Notes: a model not told the origin generated them from the sequence alone. Positions 1 through 10,323 are shown, numbered from the stretch's first letter. The stretch: DNA of 64,000 bases from Klebsiella electrica (GCF_006711645.1 NZ_CP041247.1:2542001-2606000); one strand, 5' to 3'. A program made the numbers and translations.

Positions 1-250
1 GGCCGATCAGCAGACGGCGACGCTCCATCTGGCTGGTCAACAGCATAAACGGCAGCGACATTAACGCGACCACCCACGCATAGATGGTCAGCATCATGCC
101 CACCTGCGCGGTTTCCATGCCGAAGCTGTCGGCAATATCGGACAGCAGACCGACCGGAGCGAATTCAGTCGTATTAAAGATGAAAGCGGCGATCGCAAGC
201 GTGACTACCCGAAGCCACGCGACTCTGCGTGAAACCGTGTTTGTAATCAT
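1..250 (-). CDS. sotB: Sugar efflux MFS transporter SotB, N-terminal part (cut by window edge)
   Basis: The visible 83 residues begin [16 protein letters not shown] and contain [18 protein letters not shown] and [17 protein letters not shown], which I recognise as the start of E. coli SotB (YdeA), an inner-membrane proton-driven exporter of sugars such as arabinose and IPTG. Two hydrophobic segments are present, about residues 12-30 and 50-70. The rest lies beyond base 1. In E. coli sotB sits beside yneK, ptrR and sad, and the same neighbours follow here, which supports the name. The start ATG has only a weak ribosome binding site. Confidence 0.9.
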   Translation of the reverse strand, partial: MITNTVSRRVAWLRVVTLAIAAFIFNTTEFAPVGLLSDIADSFGMETAQVGMMLTIYAWVVALMSLPFMLLTSQMERRRLLIG

Positions 251-451
251 AGATTCTGCGCTGGTTACTAAAGAGGAAGAAGAGGGCGCGATCTTAAAAC
301 GATTGCTGGTGAAAATACAATCGTTTTGTGATCTGGATCTCATTATGTCGCCGGTGGCAGCGAAAAGCTAACGGATTCATTTTTATATAGATCGTGTACA
401 TGCTCCGCTTTTATGTCATGTTGAAGAAAAGTAAAAAACAGGAACAGTTGT

Positions 452-1246
452 ATGATGCAGGAAATTGATTTTTACCTGGTAGACGCTTTCAGCGATCGCA
501 ATTTTGGCGGCAACGCCGCCGCGGTGTGTCCACTCACCGAATGGCTACCGGACGAAACGCTGCTGAGCATGGCGCAGCAGCACAACCAGTCTGAGACCGC
601 CTTTTTTGTGCGCACCGATGAGGGTTATGAGCTGCGCTGGTTCACCACGCAGCATGAGATTAACCTCTGCGGCCACGCCACGCTGGCCTCGGCGCATATT
701 ATCTTTGAATATCTCGACCATCCTTACGCCACTATCGTGTTCAGTACCCGTTTTGTCGGGGAGCTGCGGGTGACGCGCAACGGCGACTGGCTGACGTTAG
801 ACTTCCCGGCGTGGCAAACCACTCCGGTTAGCGCGCCGCCGCCGGAGCTGCTTGCCGGGCTGGGGCTGGACACCGCGGTAGAGATTCGCGAGGGGCGGGA
901 CTATCTGGTGGTCCTCGAAAATCGCCAGCAGGTTGAGGCCGTGCGGCCGAATATGTCGTTGCTTGCGCAGACGGGCAAAATGATCTGCGTCAGCGCCGCC
1001 GATGAGCAATATGATTTTGTGAGCCGCTTTTTCTGCCCGGGCGAGGGTGTTTTCGAAGACCCGGTGACCGGCTCGGCGCACAGTATGCTGATCCCCTACT
1101 GGGGGGAGAAACTGGCTAAGACGACCATGCAGGCGCGGCAGGTTTCCGCACGCGGCGGCGATCTGCGCTGCCAGTGGCAGGGCGATCGGGTGTTGATTGG
1201 CGGGCAGGCGATAACGTACATGACGGGCACCATCACGCTACGTTAA
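452..1246 (+). CDS. PhzF-family isomerase/epimerase-like protein, copy 1
   Basis: This 264-residue protein belongs to the PhzF family, which folds like diaminopimelate epimerase and includes isomerases that act without cofactor. Family signatures are visible: GGNAAAVC near residue 19, NQSETAFF near residue 46 (the conserved acidic residue is the Glu of this motif), EINLCGHATLASAH near residue 69, and EDPVTGSAHSMLIPYW near residue 198. Two adjacent ATG codons (452 and 455) could start it, behind AGGAACAG. A close paralogue starts 9 bp downstream on the same strand, so the two are almost certainly one transcript. The substrate is unknown. Confidence 0.88.
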   Translation: MMQEIDFYLVDAFSDRNFGGNAAAVCPLTEWLPDETLLSMAQQHNQSETAFFVRTDEGYELRWFTTQHEINLCGHATLASAHIIFEYLDHPYATIVFSTRFVGELRVTRNGDWLTLDFPAWQTTPVSAPPPELLAGLGLDTAVEIREGRDYLVVLENRQQVEAVRPNMSLLAQTGKMICVSAADEQYDFVSRFFCPGEGVFEDPVTGSAHSMLIPYWGEKLAKTTMQARQVSARGGDLRCQWQGDRVLIGGQAITYMTGTITLR

Positions 1247-1255
1247 GGAGATACC

Positions 1256-2050
1256 GTGAAAGAGATCCCCGTGTATCTGGTTTCTGCGTTCAGTGAACGG
1301 CCCTTTTCCGGTAACCCGGCGGCGGTCTGTCTGCTGGACGCATGGCTGGCGGATGATGTGTTGCTGAAGATGGCGCAGGAGCATAATCAGTCTGAAACCG
1401 CTTTCGTGGTGCGCGAGGGGGAGTCGTTTTCTCTGCGTTGGTTCACGACCCGCAATGAAGTCAATCTGTGCGGTCACGCGACGCTCGCCAGCGCACACGT
1501 TATTTTTCATCATCTTGACTTCCCACACGCGGTGATTCATTTCGCGACTGCGTCCGGTCGCCTGACCGTGAGCCGGGAAGGGGACTGGCTGACCCTCGAT
1601 TTCCCGGCGGGCGCCACGCAAGAAACGACTCCGCCTGCGGCCCTGCTGGCCGGATTAGGCGTTGAGCGGTACGTCAGCGCCCGCCGTGGCCGGGCATGGC
1701 TTATCGAGCTGGCCAGCCGCGAAGAGGTTGCCGCCGTGCGTCCGACTATCGAGACCATGATGTCCGGAGAACATAAGGTGACGATTACCGCTCCCGGCGA
1801 TGGCGAGTATGACTTCGTCAGCCGCTTTTTCTCTCCGGGAGAAGCCGTATGGGAAGATCCGGTCACCGGTTCGGCGCATACCATGCTGATCCCGTTCTGG
1901 AGCGCGAAGCTGGGGAAAAGCAAAATGCTGGCCCGCCAGATATCGGCACGCGGCGGCGATATTCGCTGTGAACTGAAGGGCGACCGCGTGCTGATGGCCG
2001 GGCAGGCGGTGACCTGGCTGCAGGGGAAAATATTGCTGCGGTTCAATTGA
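1256..2050 (+). CDS. PhzF-family isomerase/epimerase-like protein, copy 2
   Basis: A second 264-residue PhzF-family protein that aligns with copy 1 along its whole length with no gaps evident by eye (GNPAAVC, NQSETAFVV, EVNLCGHATLASAH, WEDPVTGSAHTMLIPFW). It starts at a GTG directly behind AAGGAGATACC, a strong ribosome binding site, 9 bp after the stop of copy 1. The pair looks like a tandem duplication that has since diverged, clearly more in the middle third than around the active-site motifs. In PhzF enzymes two domains face each other across one active site, so a heteromer is conceivable, but nothing in the sequence proves it. Confidence 0.88.
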   Translation: MKEIPVYLVSAFSERPFSGNPAAVCLLDAWLADDVLLKMAQEHNQSETAFVVREGESFSLRWFTTRNEVNLCGHATLASAHVIFHHLDFPHAVIHFATASGRLTVSREGDWLTLDFPAGATQETTPPAALLAGLGVERYVSARRGRAWLIELASREEVAAVRPTIETMMSGEHKVTITAPGDGEYDFVSRFFSPGEAVWEDPVTGSAHTMLIPFWSAKLGKSKMLARQISARGGDIRCELKGDRVLMAGQAVTWLQGKILLRFN

Positions 2051-2140
2051 TTAGCGCAAGCCGCGGCGGGCGGTATAAGTTAACGCTATGAGTCAGGGGG
2101 GATGCGCTACGCTACAGTAGGCGAAAAAAGGAGCTTGCCT

Positions 2141-2623
2141 ATGTACACCATCGCCCCGACAGCCATAAACGATGCGGATCTGACGGCTCTCATTGCCCGT
2201 CTGGATGCGTATCAGGAATCCCTCTATCCGGCCGAGAGTAACCACCTGGTTGATTTGAGCCAGCTGGCGGCGGAGTCGGTGATTGTGCTGCTGATCCGCG
2301 ATGCCCGGCAACGGGCGGTCGGTTGCGGGGCGATTGTGCTCGGCAACGATGGGGTTGGCGAAATGAAACGGGTGTTTATCGATCCGCATCATCGCGGGCA
2401 ACAGCTTGGCGAACGGCTGCTGGCGGCGCTGGAAACGCAAGCACTGCACCGGGACTGCCATACCGTGCGGCTGGAGACCGGCATCCATCAGCAGGCGGCG
2501 ATCAGACTGTATACCCGCTGGGGTTATCAGACCCGCAGCGCCTTCGCTCCGTATCAACCCGATCCGCTGAGCCTGTTTATGGAGAAACTGCTCGTTGCCG
2601 ATCTTCGTTCAGCTGCGCTATAA
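2141..2623 (+). CDS. GNAT-family N-acetyltransferase
   Basis: A 160-residue GNAT acetyltransferase. Motif A, which binds the acetyl-CoA pyrophosphate, is visible as [21 protein letters not shown] around residues 85-105, followed by [19 protein letters not shown] near residues 117-135. I start it at ATG 2141 because AAGGAG lies 7 bp upstream; an in-frame upstream ATG at 2102 lacks a good site. Its last 47 bases overlap the end of the convergent LysR gene ptrR. The substrate cannot be told from the sequence. Confidence 0.85.
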   Translation: MYTIAPTAINDADLTALIARLDAYQESLYPAESNHLVDLSQLAAESVIVLLIRDARQRAVGCGAIVLGNDGVGEMKRVFIDPHHRGQQLGERLLAALETQALHRDCHTVRLETGIHQQAAIRLYTRWGYQTRSAFAPYQPDPLSLFMEKLLVADLRSAAL

Positions 2624-3455
2624 ACGCCTCCAGTTGACGGGTTTTCGCGCCGCGCCGCCAGACCAGCCAGGTCGTCAGCCAGCGCCACTCTTCGGCCAGC
2701 GGCCAGGCCGACACCTGATGATGACCGGGCATACTTTCCAGCATACTGCGCGGAATCAGCGCCAGTCCGGCACCGGCAATGACGCAGGCCAGCATCCCGT
2801 GATAGGACTCCATTTCATGAATCCGCCCCGGCGTTGCCCGGTCGGCGTGGAACCAGCTTTCAAAATGGCGGCGGTAGGAACAGTTGGCGCGAAAAGCGTA
2901 GACATTGCTGCCGTTCACTTCGCTGGCGCGGGTAATCGGCGGGTGGCCGAAGGGTGCCACAATCATCATCTCCTCCGGGAAGACCGGTAGCCCCTCAAGG
3001 CCCGGATGGACCAGCGGCCCGTCGACAAAGGCCGCGCTTAAGGTGCCCTCCAGTACGCCATCGATCATCGTCCCGGATGGGCCGGTAGAGAGCGCGAGAT
3101 GGATTTTTGGATAACGCTGGTTATACAGCGCCAGCGTCGAGGGAATGCGAACCGCGGCGGTACTCTCCAGCGAACCCAGCGAAAACAGCCCCTGCGGCTC
3201 ATCCCCGGCGACCACCATTCGGGCTTCATCGACCAGCGCGAGGATCTGTTGGCTGTAGCGCAAAAAGCTGTGTCCCGCCGGTGAAAGGCGCAGGCGCTGG
3301 TTCTCACGAATAAACAGCTCGACGCCGAGATCGGCCTCCAGCTGGCGAATACGGGTCGTCAGGTTTGACGGCACGCGGTGCACCTTCTGCGCGGCCTGGG
3401 TAATGCTGCCGGTGCTGGCGACGGCGTTAAACATCTCAAGCTGGGTCAGGTCCAT
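2577..3455 (-). CDS. ptrR: LysR-family regulator PtrR (YneJ)
   Basis: A 292-residue LysR-type transcription factor. The N-terminal helix-turn-helix is clear ([35 protein letters not shown] split across residues 6-40), and the remainder is the two-lobed effector-binding domain. It is transcribed away from sad, as yneJ/ptrR is from yneI/sad in E. coli, where PtrR regulates sad. The 118-bp gap between the two start codons should hold the shared control region. The 3' end overlaps the GNAT gene by 47 bp in convergent orientation. Confidence 0.87.
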   Translation of the reverse strand: MDLTQLEMFNAVASTGSITQAAQKVHRVPSNLTTRIRQLEADLGVELFIRENQRLRLSPAGHSFLRYSQQILALVDEARMVVAGDEPQGLFSLGSLESTAAVRIPSTLALYNQRYPKIHLALSTGPSGTMIDGVLEGTLSAAFVDGPLVHPGLEGLPVFPEEMMIVAPFGHPPITRASEVNGSNVYAFRANCSYRRHFESWFHADRATPGRIHEMESYHGMLACVIAGAGLALIPRSMLESMPGHHQVSAWPLAEEWRWLTTWLVWRRGAKTRQLEAFIAQLNEDRQRAVSP

Positions 3456-3573
3456 GGTATTCTTCTTTTGTGAATGAGTTGCTTAATATTATTCATTTTC
3501 AATGAAAGGAAGGGTAAGCCAGAATGAGGTCAATTCGCAATCACCATTCGTCATTAACAGAGAGAGCATAACG

Positions 3574-4959
3574 ATGAATTTATCTGCAACTCACGCGGTT
3601 TCCGTCAACCCGACCACGGGAGAAAGGGTGTCGTCTCTGCCCTGGGCGAGCGAACAAGAGGTGGATTCGGCGATTGCGCTTGCTGAACAGGGCTATCGTC
3701 AGTGGCGCACCGTCAGCCTCGCACAGCGCGCCGACGCCCTGCGTAATATCGGTAACGCCCTGCGCGCCCGTGGCGAAGAGATGGCGCAAATGATCAGTCT
3801 TGAGATGGGCAAACCGATTGCTCAGGCTCGCGGCGAAGTGGCGAAATCCGCGAATCTCTGCGACTGGTATGCAGAGCACGGTCCGGCCATGCTGGCGACT
3901 GAAGCCACTCAGGTGGAAAATAACAATGCGGTGATTGAATATCGCTCGCTGGGCGCGATCCTCGCCATTATGCCGTGGAATTTCCCGCTGTGGCAGGTAC
4001 TGCGCGGTGCGGTGCCGATTCTGCTGGCGGGGAATAGCTATCTGTTGAAACATGCGCCGAATGTGCTGGGCTGCGCGGCGCTGATTGGCGAAATCGTCAA
4101 TCAGGCGGGGCTGCCAGATGGCGTATTTGGCTGGGTGAACGCGACGAATGACGGCGTCTCACAAATGATCAACGATTCGCGTATTGCCGCAGTGACGCTA
4201 ACCGGCAGCATGCGCGCCGGGAAGGCGATTGGCGCCCAGGCCGGTGCGGCGTTGAAGAAATGCGTTCTTGAACTGGGCGGTTCCGATCCGTTTATCGTCC
4301 TCAATGATGCCGACCTCGACGAAGCGGTCAAAGCCGCGGTGATTGGCCGCTATCAAAACACCGGACAGGTTTGCGCCGCCGCGAAGCGCTTTATCGTTGA
4401 GGCCGGGATTGCCGAGGCCTTCAGCACAAAACTGGTTGCCGCGGTTGAGGCGCTGAAGATGGGCGATCCGCGTGATGAGGCCAACTATCTTGGGCCGATG
4501 GCGCGTTTCGATCTGCGCGATGAGCTACATCAGCAGGTCACGGCTACCCTGGCTGAAGGGGCGACCCTGCTGCTTGGGGGGGAGAAAATCGCCGGGCCGG
4601 GCAACTACTATGCGCCAACGGTGCTGGGCGACGTGACCCCGGAGATGACCGGATTCCGCCAGGAGCTGTTTGGCCCGGTGGCGACCATTTCCGTGGCACG
4701 CGACGCCATCCATGCCCTGACGCTAGCTAATGACAGCGAATTCGGTCTGTCGGCGACCGTGTTTACCGCCAGCGTCGATGAAGCCGGGCGTTTTTCTCGC
4801 GAACTGGAGTGCGGCGGCGTCTTTATCAACGGTTACAGCGCCAGCGATGCCCGCGTGGCGTTTGGCGGGGTGAAGAAGAGCGGCTTTGGTCGTGAGCTAT
4901 CCCACTTTGGTCTGCATGAGTTCTGCAATATCCAGACCGTATGGAAAGACCGTCGCTAA
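3574..4959 (+). CDS. sad: NAD(P)+-dependent succinate semialdehyde dehydrogenase Sad (YneI)
   Basis: This 461-residue aldehyde dehydrogenase oxidises succinate semialdehyde to succinate in the cytoplasm, linking GABA and putrescine breakdown to the TCA cycle. The catalytic Cys is about residue 267 in NTGQVCAAAKRF, and the general base Glu is about residue 233 in VLELGGSDPF. IMPWNFPLWQVLRGAVP is a typical ALDH motif. ATG 3574 gives the length expected for E. coli Sad; an upstream in-frame start at 3502 would add an unsupported 24-residue extension. It is divergent from ptrR and followed by glsB, as in E. coli. Confidence 0.93.
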   Translation: MNLSATHAVSVNPTTGERVSSLPWASEQEVDSAIALAEQGYRQWRTVSLAQRADALRNIGNALRARGEEMAQMISLEMGKPIAQARGEVAKSANLCDWYAEHGPAMLATEATQVENNNAVIEYRSLGAILAIMPWNFPLWQVLRGAVPILLAGNSYLLKHAPNVLGCAALIGEIVNQAGLPDGVFGWVNATNDGVSQMINDSRIAAVTLTGSMRAGKAIGAQAGAALKKCVLELGGSDPFIVLNDADLDEAVKAAVIGRYQNTGQVCAAAKRFIVEAGIAEAFSTKLVAAVEALKMGDPRDEANYLGPMARFDLRDELHQQVTATLAEGATLLLGGEKIAGPGNYYAPTVLGDVTPEMTGFRQELFGPVATISVARDAIHALTLANDSEFGLSATVFTASVDEAGRFSRELECGGVFINGYSASDARVAFGGVKKSGFGRELSHFGLHEFCNIQTVWKDRR

Positions 4960-5037
4960 CGAAGACGCACCTGACGATCGTCGTCGTGCTCTGCTATACT
5001 CGCAGCCCGAATTTTGACGGCGGGCAAGGAGCCGGGT

Positions 5038-5964
5038 GTGGCGACGGTCATTAATAATGCAATGCTGGAGACAATTCTGGCAGAAATCAGGCCGCTGATT
5101 GGGCGTGGCAAAGTGGCGGATTATATTCCGGCGCTGGCAAACGTCAGCGGTAATAAGCTTGGCGTGGCGATTTGCACGGTGGATGGTCAATACTATGCCG
5201 CCGGCGATGCCCACGAGCGTTTTTCCATTCAATCGATCTCCAAAGTGCTGAGTCTGGTGGTGGCGATGAACCACTATCAGGAGGATGAGATTTGGCAGCG
5301 GGTGGGGAAAGATCCTTCCGGACAACCGTTTAATTCGCTATTACAGCTGGAAATTGAGCAGGGCAAACCGCGTAACCCCTTTATCAATGCTGGCGCGCTG
5401 GTGGTCTGCGATATGTTGCAAAGCCGACTGAGCGCGCCGCGGCAGAGAATGCTGGAAATCGTGCGTCGTCTGAGCGGAGTGGCGGATATCGCCTATGATC
5501 CGCTGGTGGCGCGTTCGGAGTTTGAACACTCGGCACGCAATGCCGCGATCGCCTGGCTGATGAAATCATTCGGCAACTTCGATAATGATGTCGCGACGGT
5601 GCTGCAAAACTATTTTCACTACTGTTCGCTGGAAATGAACTGTCACGAACTGGCGCGGACGTTTCTGTTTCTCGCCGATCGCGGGGTGGCCCCGCATCTG
5701 GAGACCCCGGTGATTGCCCCAATCCAGTCGCGGCAGGTGAATGCCTTAATGATGACCAGCGGGATGTACCAGAACGCCGGCGAGTTTGCCTGGCGCGTCG
5801 GGCTGCCGGCGAAATCTGGCGTCGGCGGCGGTATTGTCGCGATCGTCCCGCAGGAGATGGCCATCGCGGTGTGGAGCCCGGAGCTGGATGCGGCCGGTAA
5901 CTCGCTGGCGGGGATCGCGGTGCTGGAAAAGCTGACGCAACGCCTGGGAAGGTCGGTATTCTGA
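5038..5964 (+). CDS. glsB: Glutaminase 2 (GlsB/YneH)
   Basis: A 308-residue glutaminase that hydrolyses L-glutamine to glutamate and ammonia. Members of this family have a serine beta-lactamase-like fold, and the SxxK motif is visible as SISK at about residues 66-69 ([10 protein letters not shown]). [15 protein letters not shown] and [25 protein letters not shown] are also family hallmarks. It starts at GTG 5038 behind AAGGAG, giving exactly the E. coli GlsB length; an ATG at 5014 is in frame but has no good site. It overlaps yneG by one base. Confidence 0.93.
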   Translation: MATVINNAMLETILAEIRPLIGRGKVADYIPALANVSGNKLGVAICTVDGQYYAAGDAHERFSIQSISKVLSLVVAMNHYQEDEIWQRVGKDPSGQPFNSLLQLEIEQGKPRNPFINAGALVVCDMLQSRLSAPRQRMLEIVRRLSGVADIAYDPLVARSEFEHSARNAAIAWLMKSFGNFDNDVATVLQNYFHYCSLEMNCHELARTFLFLADRGVAPHLETPVIAPIQSRQVNALMMTSGMYQNAGEFAWRVGLPAKSGVGGGIVAIVPQEMAIAVWSPELDAAGNSLAGIAVLEKLTQRLGRSVF

Positions 5965-6329
5965 TGGAGAAGATGGATTATTTATTTGCCCGCCTCCAGC
6001 GTTCGACTTTTCGCTCGCGCTTCCATCTTGGCAGCAAAGAGCGGCAGTACTGTGTCGAGAAAGGGCCGGAGACCATCGACCAGCACGCGGCGGATTTTAT
6101 TGCCCGCCGTCTGGCGCCAGCGCAGATCGCGAATGACGGTAAACAGACGCCGATGCGCGGGCATCCGGTGTTTATCGCCCAGCATGCCACCGCCACCTGC
6201 TGTCGCGGCTGTCTCGCGAAGTGGCACGATATTCCCGCCGGGCGCGAGCTGACGGACCGGGAGCAGCAATATGTGGTGCAGGTGATCCATCGTTGGCTGG
6301 TTATCCAGATGAATTCATCCGCACGCTAA
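5964..6329 (+). CDS. yneG: DUF4186-family protein YneG
   Basis: A 121-residue protein matching E. coli YneG, a DUF4186 member of unknown function. Conserved parts are FRSRFHLGSKERQYC near the N terminus, HAADFIARRLAPA, GKQTPMRGHPVFIAQHATATCCRGCLAKWH around residues 51-85, and a C-terminal IHRWLVIQM. The paired His and Cys residues in HATATCCRGC suggest a metal site, which is my inference. Its ATG overlaps the glsB stop, so translation is probably coupled and the two genes form one operon. Confidence 0.9.
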   Translation: MEKMDYLFARLQRSTFRSRFHLGSKERQYCVEKGPETIDQHAADFIARRLAPAQIANDGKQTPMRGHPVFIAQHATATCCRGCLAKWHDIPAGRELTDREQQYVVQVIHRWLVIQMNSSAR

Positions 6330-6444
6330 TCATGCGCATTTATCCGGCCTGGGGATGCTGGATAAATATTCTCATGCTATGATAATCCGCTAACTAATTA
6401 TCAACATAATAATTGCCTGAAACAATTAGACGGATTATCTCTGA

Positions 6445-7866
6445 ATGTCTTCACTGTCGATTCGGTCATTCACGCTGTTTCGTGAGGAACATCCCGTGCG
6501 TGACGCACTGGTGTTATTCACCTTAACGTTGTTGCTCCATTTTTTTGGTGCCATGCTGCGTCTGGTCCAGGAACTGTCCTTTTTCTGGCCGCTGAATGCC
6601 GTGATGGTCGGGATCTTCGTCCGCTATGTCTGGCTCAATCGTAGCTATTTTTATGTCACCTGTTTTGTGGCGATGATGGTATACGACGGCCTGACCTCGC
6701 GCTGGGGAATGGGCTTTGCCTCGCTGCTGATTAACTTCTCGAATATGGTCTTTATCGTCAGTCTGGCGCAGCTGCTGCTGTGGGATAAGCGGCGGACGGA
6801 TTCGATGCCAGGCCCGATTAATGTGCTGAATTTGTTCTGCTATTGCCTGCTGGCGGCTTTTCTCAGCGCCGCGGTGGGGACGCTTGGCTCAATGGATGTC
6901 GAGCGGGAGACATTTCTCTCTCTGCTGGGCGACTGGTTTAGCGAACAGTTCTCGACGGCGGTGCTGATCCTGCCGTTTATCCTGACGGTGACTATCCCTT
7001 CGACGCTCAGCGGTTTCCGCTGGCGTCAGCTGCTACCGGTTTTAGTGCTGGTGCTGTCCATTATTCTTGGCGTTGCCGTCGGGGGCGCCGAAACTATCAC
7101 TTTCCCGCTGCCGGCGCTGATCTGGTGTGCGATTCGTTATCCGCTGCCGCTGACCTGTCTGCTGACTTTCCTCACCGGAATCGGTGAGATCCTGCTGGTG
7201 GCGAACGCGTTAGTTCATCTTTCTCCCGATGCGCATCTGCAGCCGTGGCAGCTGTTCTCGACCCGGCTGGGCATTGCGGCGATGTTAATTAGCCCGGTAA
7301 TTGTCGCTTCAAGTGTTGACGCGATTAATAACCTGGTGAAACAGCTGGCGCTGCGGGCTGATTTTGATTTCCAGACGCGGGTTTACTCACGTTCCGGGTT
7401 GAGTGAGGCGCTGAAACGCCAACCGCAATCAGCAACGCAGCAGCTAACCGTGATGTTGCTGGATATCGATGGCTTTAAGCGGGTTAATGATAGCTGGGGT
7501 CACGAGTGCGGGGATTGCGTGCTGACTCAGTTCGCTCAGCGGGTACGCGATCTGGTGGGCGAACAGGGACTGGTGGCGCGCGTTGGCGGGGAAGAGTTCG
7601 CCGTCGCCATGCTGAGTGCGACGCCGCGCGAGGGCGAACTGCTGGCGGAGAAAATCCGCCAGGGCGTAGCGGCGCAAACCTTCGTCTGGGGGCCGCACAA
7701 GATCAAACTGACCCTCAGCCTGGGGCTGGAGTGTCGTCCGCTTAGTAACGGGCGGATCACCGAACTGTTTAATCAGCTGCTGATGGCTGCCGATGATTAT
7801 CTTATTAACGCGAAGAAAGCCGGGCGCAATCGAATTTGTACGCCGACGCTGGCGGAAAACCGGTAA
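6445..7866 (+). CDS. dgcF: Membrane diguanylate cyclase DgcF (YneF): MASE1-type sensor plus GGDEF
   Basis: A 473-residue inner-membrane protein. About the first 300 residues carry eight or so hydrophobic helices resembling a MASE1 sensory domain. A C-terminal GGDEF domain follows, with an intact GGEEF active-site loop around residues 381-385 (RVGGEEFAVAM) and a preceding LLDIDGFKRVNDSWGHECGD metal/GTP-binding region. An active cyclase making c-di-GMP from two GTP is therefore likely. Position between yneG and uxaB matches E. coli yneF/dgcF. It starts at ATG 6445. Confidence 0.88.
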   Translation: MSSLSIRSFTLFREEHPVRDALVLFTLTLLLHFFGAMLRLVQELSFFWPLNAVMVGIFVRYVWLNRSYFYVTCFVAMMVYDGLTSRWGMGFASLLINFSNMVFIVSLAQLLLWDKRRTDSMPGPINVLNLFCYCLLAAFLSAAVGTLGSMDVERETFLSLLGDWFSEQFSTAVLILPFILTVTIPSTLSGFRWRQLLPVLVLVLSIILGVAVGGAETITFPLPALIWCAIRYPLPLTCLLTFLTGIGEILLVANALVHLSPDAHLQPWQLFSTRLGIAAMLISPVIVASSVDAINNLVKQLALRADFDFQTRVYSRSGLSEALKRQPQSATQQLTVMLLDIDGFKRVNDSWGHECGDCVLTQFAQRVRDLVGEQGLVARVGGEEFAVAMLSATPREGELLAEKIRQGVAAQTFVWGPHKIKLTLSLGLECRPLSNGRITELFNQLLMAADDYLINAKKAGRNRICTPTLAENR

Positions 7867-7947
7867 TAAGAAAACGCGATGACAATTTCGCTTGTGTTAA
7901 ATATTAGTTAAAAACATAGTGATGTGGTCAATTACATGGAGTGAGCA

Positions 7948-8475
7948 ATGACCGCATCCTTTTCCCTTCGCACGCTATCGCGTGCTGATATTCTCGAAAA
8001 CCTTTCCCCACTGAGCGATATTCTGGCCGATTGCGTTAACGGCGGCGCTTCCGTCAGTTTTATGCTGCCTTTTTCACGGCAAACCGCGCGAGCATTCTGG
8101 CTGCGTATCGCCGAAAGCGTGGCGGCCGGCGAGCGCCTTGTCGTGGTGGCCGAACATGCCGGGCAGATTGTCGGCACGGTACAGCTGGTGATCGATCAAG
8201 CGGAAAACCAGCCTCATCGCGCCGACGTGGCCAAACTTTTGGTTCACCAAAATGCGCGACGGCAGGGGCTGGCTAAGGCGCTGATGAATCACCTGGAGCA
8301 GCTTGCCCGCGAACAGGGGAAGTCTGTTCTGGTACTGGATACGGCCACCGGCAGTGGCGCGGAATGCTTCTATGTCCAGTGCGGCTGGGAAAAAGCCGGG
8401 GAAATTCCGCGTTATGCGTTAATGCCGGATGGAACGATGACCGCGACCTCACTGTTCTATAAGATCCTGCAATAA
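7948..8475 (+). CDS. GNAT-family N-acetyltransferase
   Basis: A 175-residue GNAT enzyme. The CoA-binding motif is LLVHQNARRQGLAKALMNHLE near residues 93-113, followed by LDTATGSGAECFYVQCGWEKAGEIPRYAL, a layout seen in drug- and amino-acid-modifying GNATs. The start at ATG 7948 is preceded by GGAGTGAG. It sits alone between dgcF and uxaB, where E. coli has no equivalent gene, so it is probably a lineage-specific insertion. The substrate is unknown. Confidence 0.82.
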   Translation: MTASFSLRTLSRADILENLSPLSDILADCVNGGASVSFMLPFSRQTARAFWLRIAESVAAGERLVVVAEHAGQIVGTVQLVIDQAENQPHRADVAKLLVHQNARRQGLAKALMNHLEQLAREQGKSVLVLDTATGSGAECFYVQCGWEKAGEIPRYALMPDGTMTATSLFYKILQ

Positions 8476-8545
8476 CCGAGACAGGTTTGATCAAAACACG
8501 GTTTTACTCTTAGAAAAGCTGTTAAGTTATTACACCAATTGCACA

Positions 8546-8558
8546 GGTTGTATGACCA
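8546..8558 (+). promoter_or_regulatory. Candidate ExuR/UxuR operator half-palindrome upstream of uxaB
   Basis: GGTTGTATGACCA, with GGT and ACC in inverted orientation, lies 20 bp upstream of the uxaB start, and a further ACCAATTG lies just before it. GntR-type ExuR and UxuR, which control hexuronate genes in E. coli, bind TGGT/ACCA palindromes. The match is short and imperfect, so this is tentative. Confidence 0.35.
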
Positions 8559-8577
8559 CTCTACGAGGGAACCTATT

Positions 8578-10029
8578 GTGAAAACATTAAACCGTCGTGA
8601 TTTTCCCGGCGCGCAGTATCCTGAACGTATCATCCAGTTTGGTGAAGGTAACTTTCTTCGGGCATTTGTCGACTGGCAGCTTGATCTGCTGAATGAGCAT
8701 ACCGACCTGAACGCCGGCGTGGTGATTGTGCGCCCGATAGAAAGCGCGTTTCCTCCCTCGCTGAGTACCCAGGATGGGCTGTACACCACCATTATCCGCG
8801 GTTTGAATGAACAGGGCGATGCGGTCAGCGAAGCGCGTCTGATCCGTTCGGTCAACCGGGAAATCAGCGTTTACGCTGACTACGACGCGTTCCTGCAGCT
8901 GGCGCATAACCCGGAGATGCGTTTTGTGTTTTCCAATACCACGGAAGCCGGCATCAGCTACCACGCTGGCGATCGGTTTGACGACGCGCCAGCGGTGAGC
9001 TATCCGGCAAAACTGACCCGGCTGCTGTACGAGCGTTACAGCCACTTCGCCGGCGCGAAGGATAAAGGCTGGATTATCATTCCTTGCGAGCTGATCGATT
9101 ATAACGGCGAAGCGCTGCGTGAACTGGTGCTGCGCTATGCCGATGAATGGGCGCTCCCGGCGGCATTTATGACCTGGCTGCAGGAGGCAAACGCCTTCTG
9201 CTCAACGCTGGTTGACCGTATCGTGACGGGCTACCCGCGCGATGAGGCCCAGGCTATCGAAGCGCAGCTGGGTTACAAAGACGGTTTTCTCGCCACCGCC
9301 GAACATTTCTATCTGTTTGTTATCCAGGGGCCAGCATCGTTGGCCGCTGAACTGCGACTGGATAAATTGCCGCTTAATGTCCTGATTGTTGATGATATTA
9401 AACCGTATAAAGAGCGGAAAGTGGCGATTCTTAACGGCGCACATACCGCGCTGGTGCCGGTCGCCTACCAGGCAGGGCTGGATACCGTCGGCGAAGCCAT
9501 GAGCGACCCGCAGATCTGCGCCTTCGTCGAGAAAGCGATTTATGCCGAGATTATTCCAGTACTCGACCTGCCGCGGGCTGAACTGGAGTCTTTTGCTCGC
9601 GCGGTAACAGGGCGTTTTCGTAATCCGTATATCAAACATCAGCTGCTCTCCATTGCGCTAAACGGCATGACCAAATTCCGTACCCGCATTCTGCCGCAGC
9701 TGCTGGCAGGGCAGGAGAAATCAGGTAAACTACCGCCGCGTCTGACCTTTGCGCTGGCGGCATTGATTGCCTTCTATCGCGCAGAGCGCAATGGCGAAAG
9801 CTATCCGGTGCAGGATGATGCCGAATGGATGACCCGTTTCCAGACGCTGTGGGCGCAGCATCGTGATGCGCGGCTCAGCACCGCTGAACTGGTGAAAGCG
9901 GTGCTCTCGGTGACCTCTCATTGGGAGCAGGACCTGACGCAGGTTAACGGCCTGGTTGAACAGGTGACGCAGGATCTTGACGCCATTCTGCTGCGCGGGA
10001 TGCGCGAAGCGGTGAGGCCGCTGTGTTGA
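8578..10029 (+). CDS. uxaB: Tagaturonate reductase (altronate oxidoreductase) UxaB
   Basis: This 483-residue cytoplasmic enzyme reduces D-tagaturonate to D-altronate with NADH in galacturonate breakdown. The sequence is close to E. coli UxaB from end to end: the N-terminal dinucleotide-binding region [18 protein letters not shown], the [13 protein letters not shown] motif, and the C-terminal [23 protein letters not shown] with the family Lys and His residues, closing with REAVRPLC. It starts at GTG 8578, which gives the E. coli length. A stem-loop terminator follows the stop. Confidence 0.95.
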   Translation: MKTLNRRDFPGAQYPERIIQFGEGNFLRAFVDWQLDLLNEHTDLNAGVVIVRPIESAFPPSLSTQDGLYTTIIRGLNEQGDAVSEARLIRSVNREISVYADYDAFLQLAHNPEMRFVFSNTTEAGISYHAGDRFDDAPAVSYPAKLTRLLYERYSHFAGAKDKGWIIIPCELIDYNGEALRELVLRYADEWALPAAFMTWLQEANAFCSTLVDRIVTGYPRDEAQAIEAQLGYKDGFLATAEHFYLFVIQGPASLAAELRLDKLPLNVLIVDDIKPYKERKVAILNGAHTALVPVAYQAGLDTVGEAMSDPQICAFVEKAIYAEIIPVLDLPRAELESFARAVTGRFRNPYIKHQLLSIALNGMTKFRTRILPQLLAGQEKSGKLPPRLTFALAALIAFYRAERNGESYPVQDDAEWMTRFQTLWAQHRDARLSTAELVKAVLSVTSHWEQDLTQVNGLVEQVTQDLDAILLRGMREAVRPLC

Positions 10030-10064
10030 TCTAAAGTGCTGGTCTAAACCGTTGATTGCAGGTG

Positions 10065-10087
10065 ACCCGGCCACGGCCGGGTTCTTT
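10065..10087 (+). terminator. Rho-independent terminator-like hairpin after uxaB
   Basis: An 8-bp GC-rich inverted repeat (ACCCGGCC and GGCCGGGT around a two-base loop; a shorter stem with a longer loop may form in practice) is followed by TCTTT. It lies 36 bp after the uxaB stop. Confidence 0.65.
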
Positions 10088-10323
10088 ATCAACCCAACTT
10101 AGTTACAACATACAAGAAGCCTGAATAAAAAAACGCTGCCGGTCTGTAGCACCTGAAACGACTAGCGCTCAGCAGCGGAAAATGCGCTTACCGAAAAAGA
10201 CGAATAACGGCAAATCGTGTCTGCGGCGCTTGAAGAAATAGCGGGGCAGGAAAATAATAGGCTATCGTAACTGCACTGTGTCAGTCGCTCGCCCGTGCCG
10301 TTCGGGCATCAGGAGATAAAACA

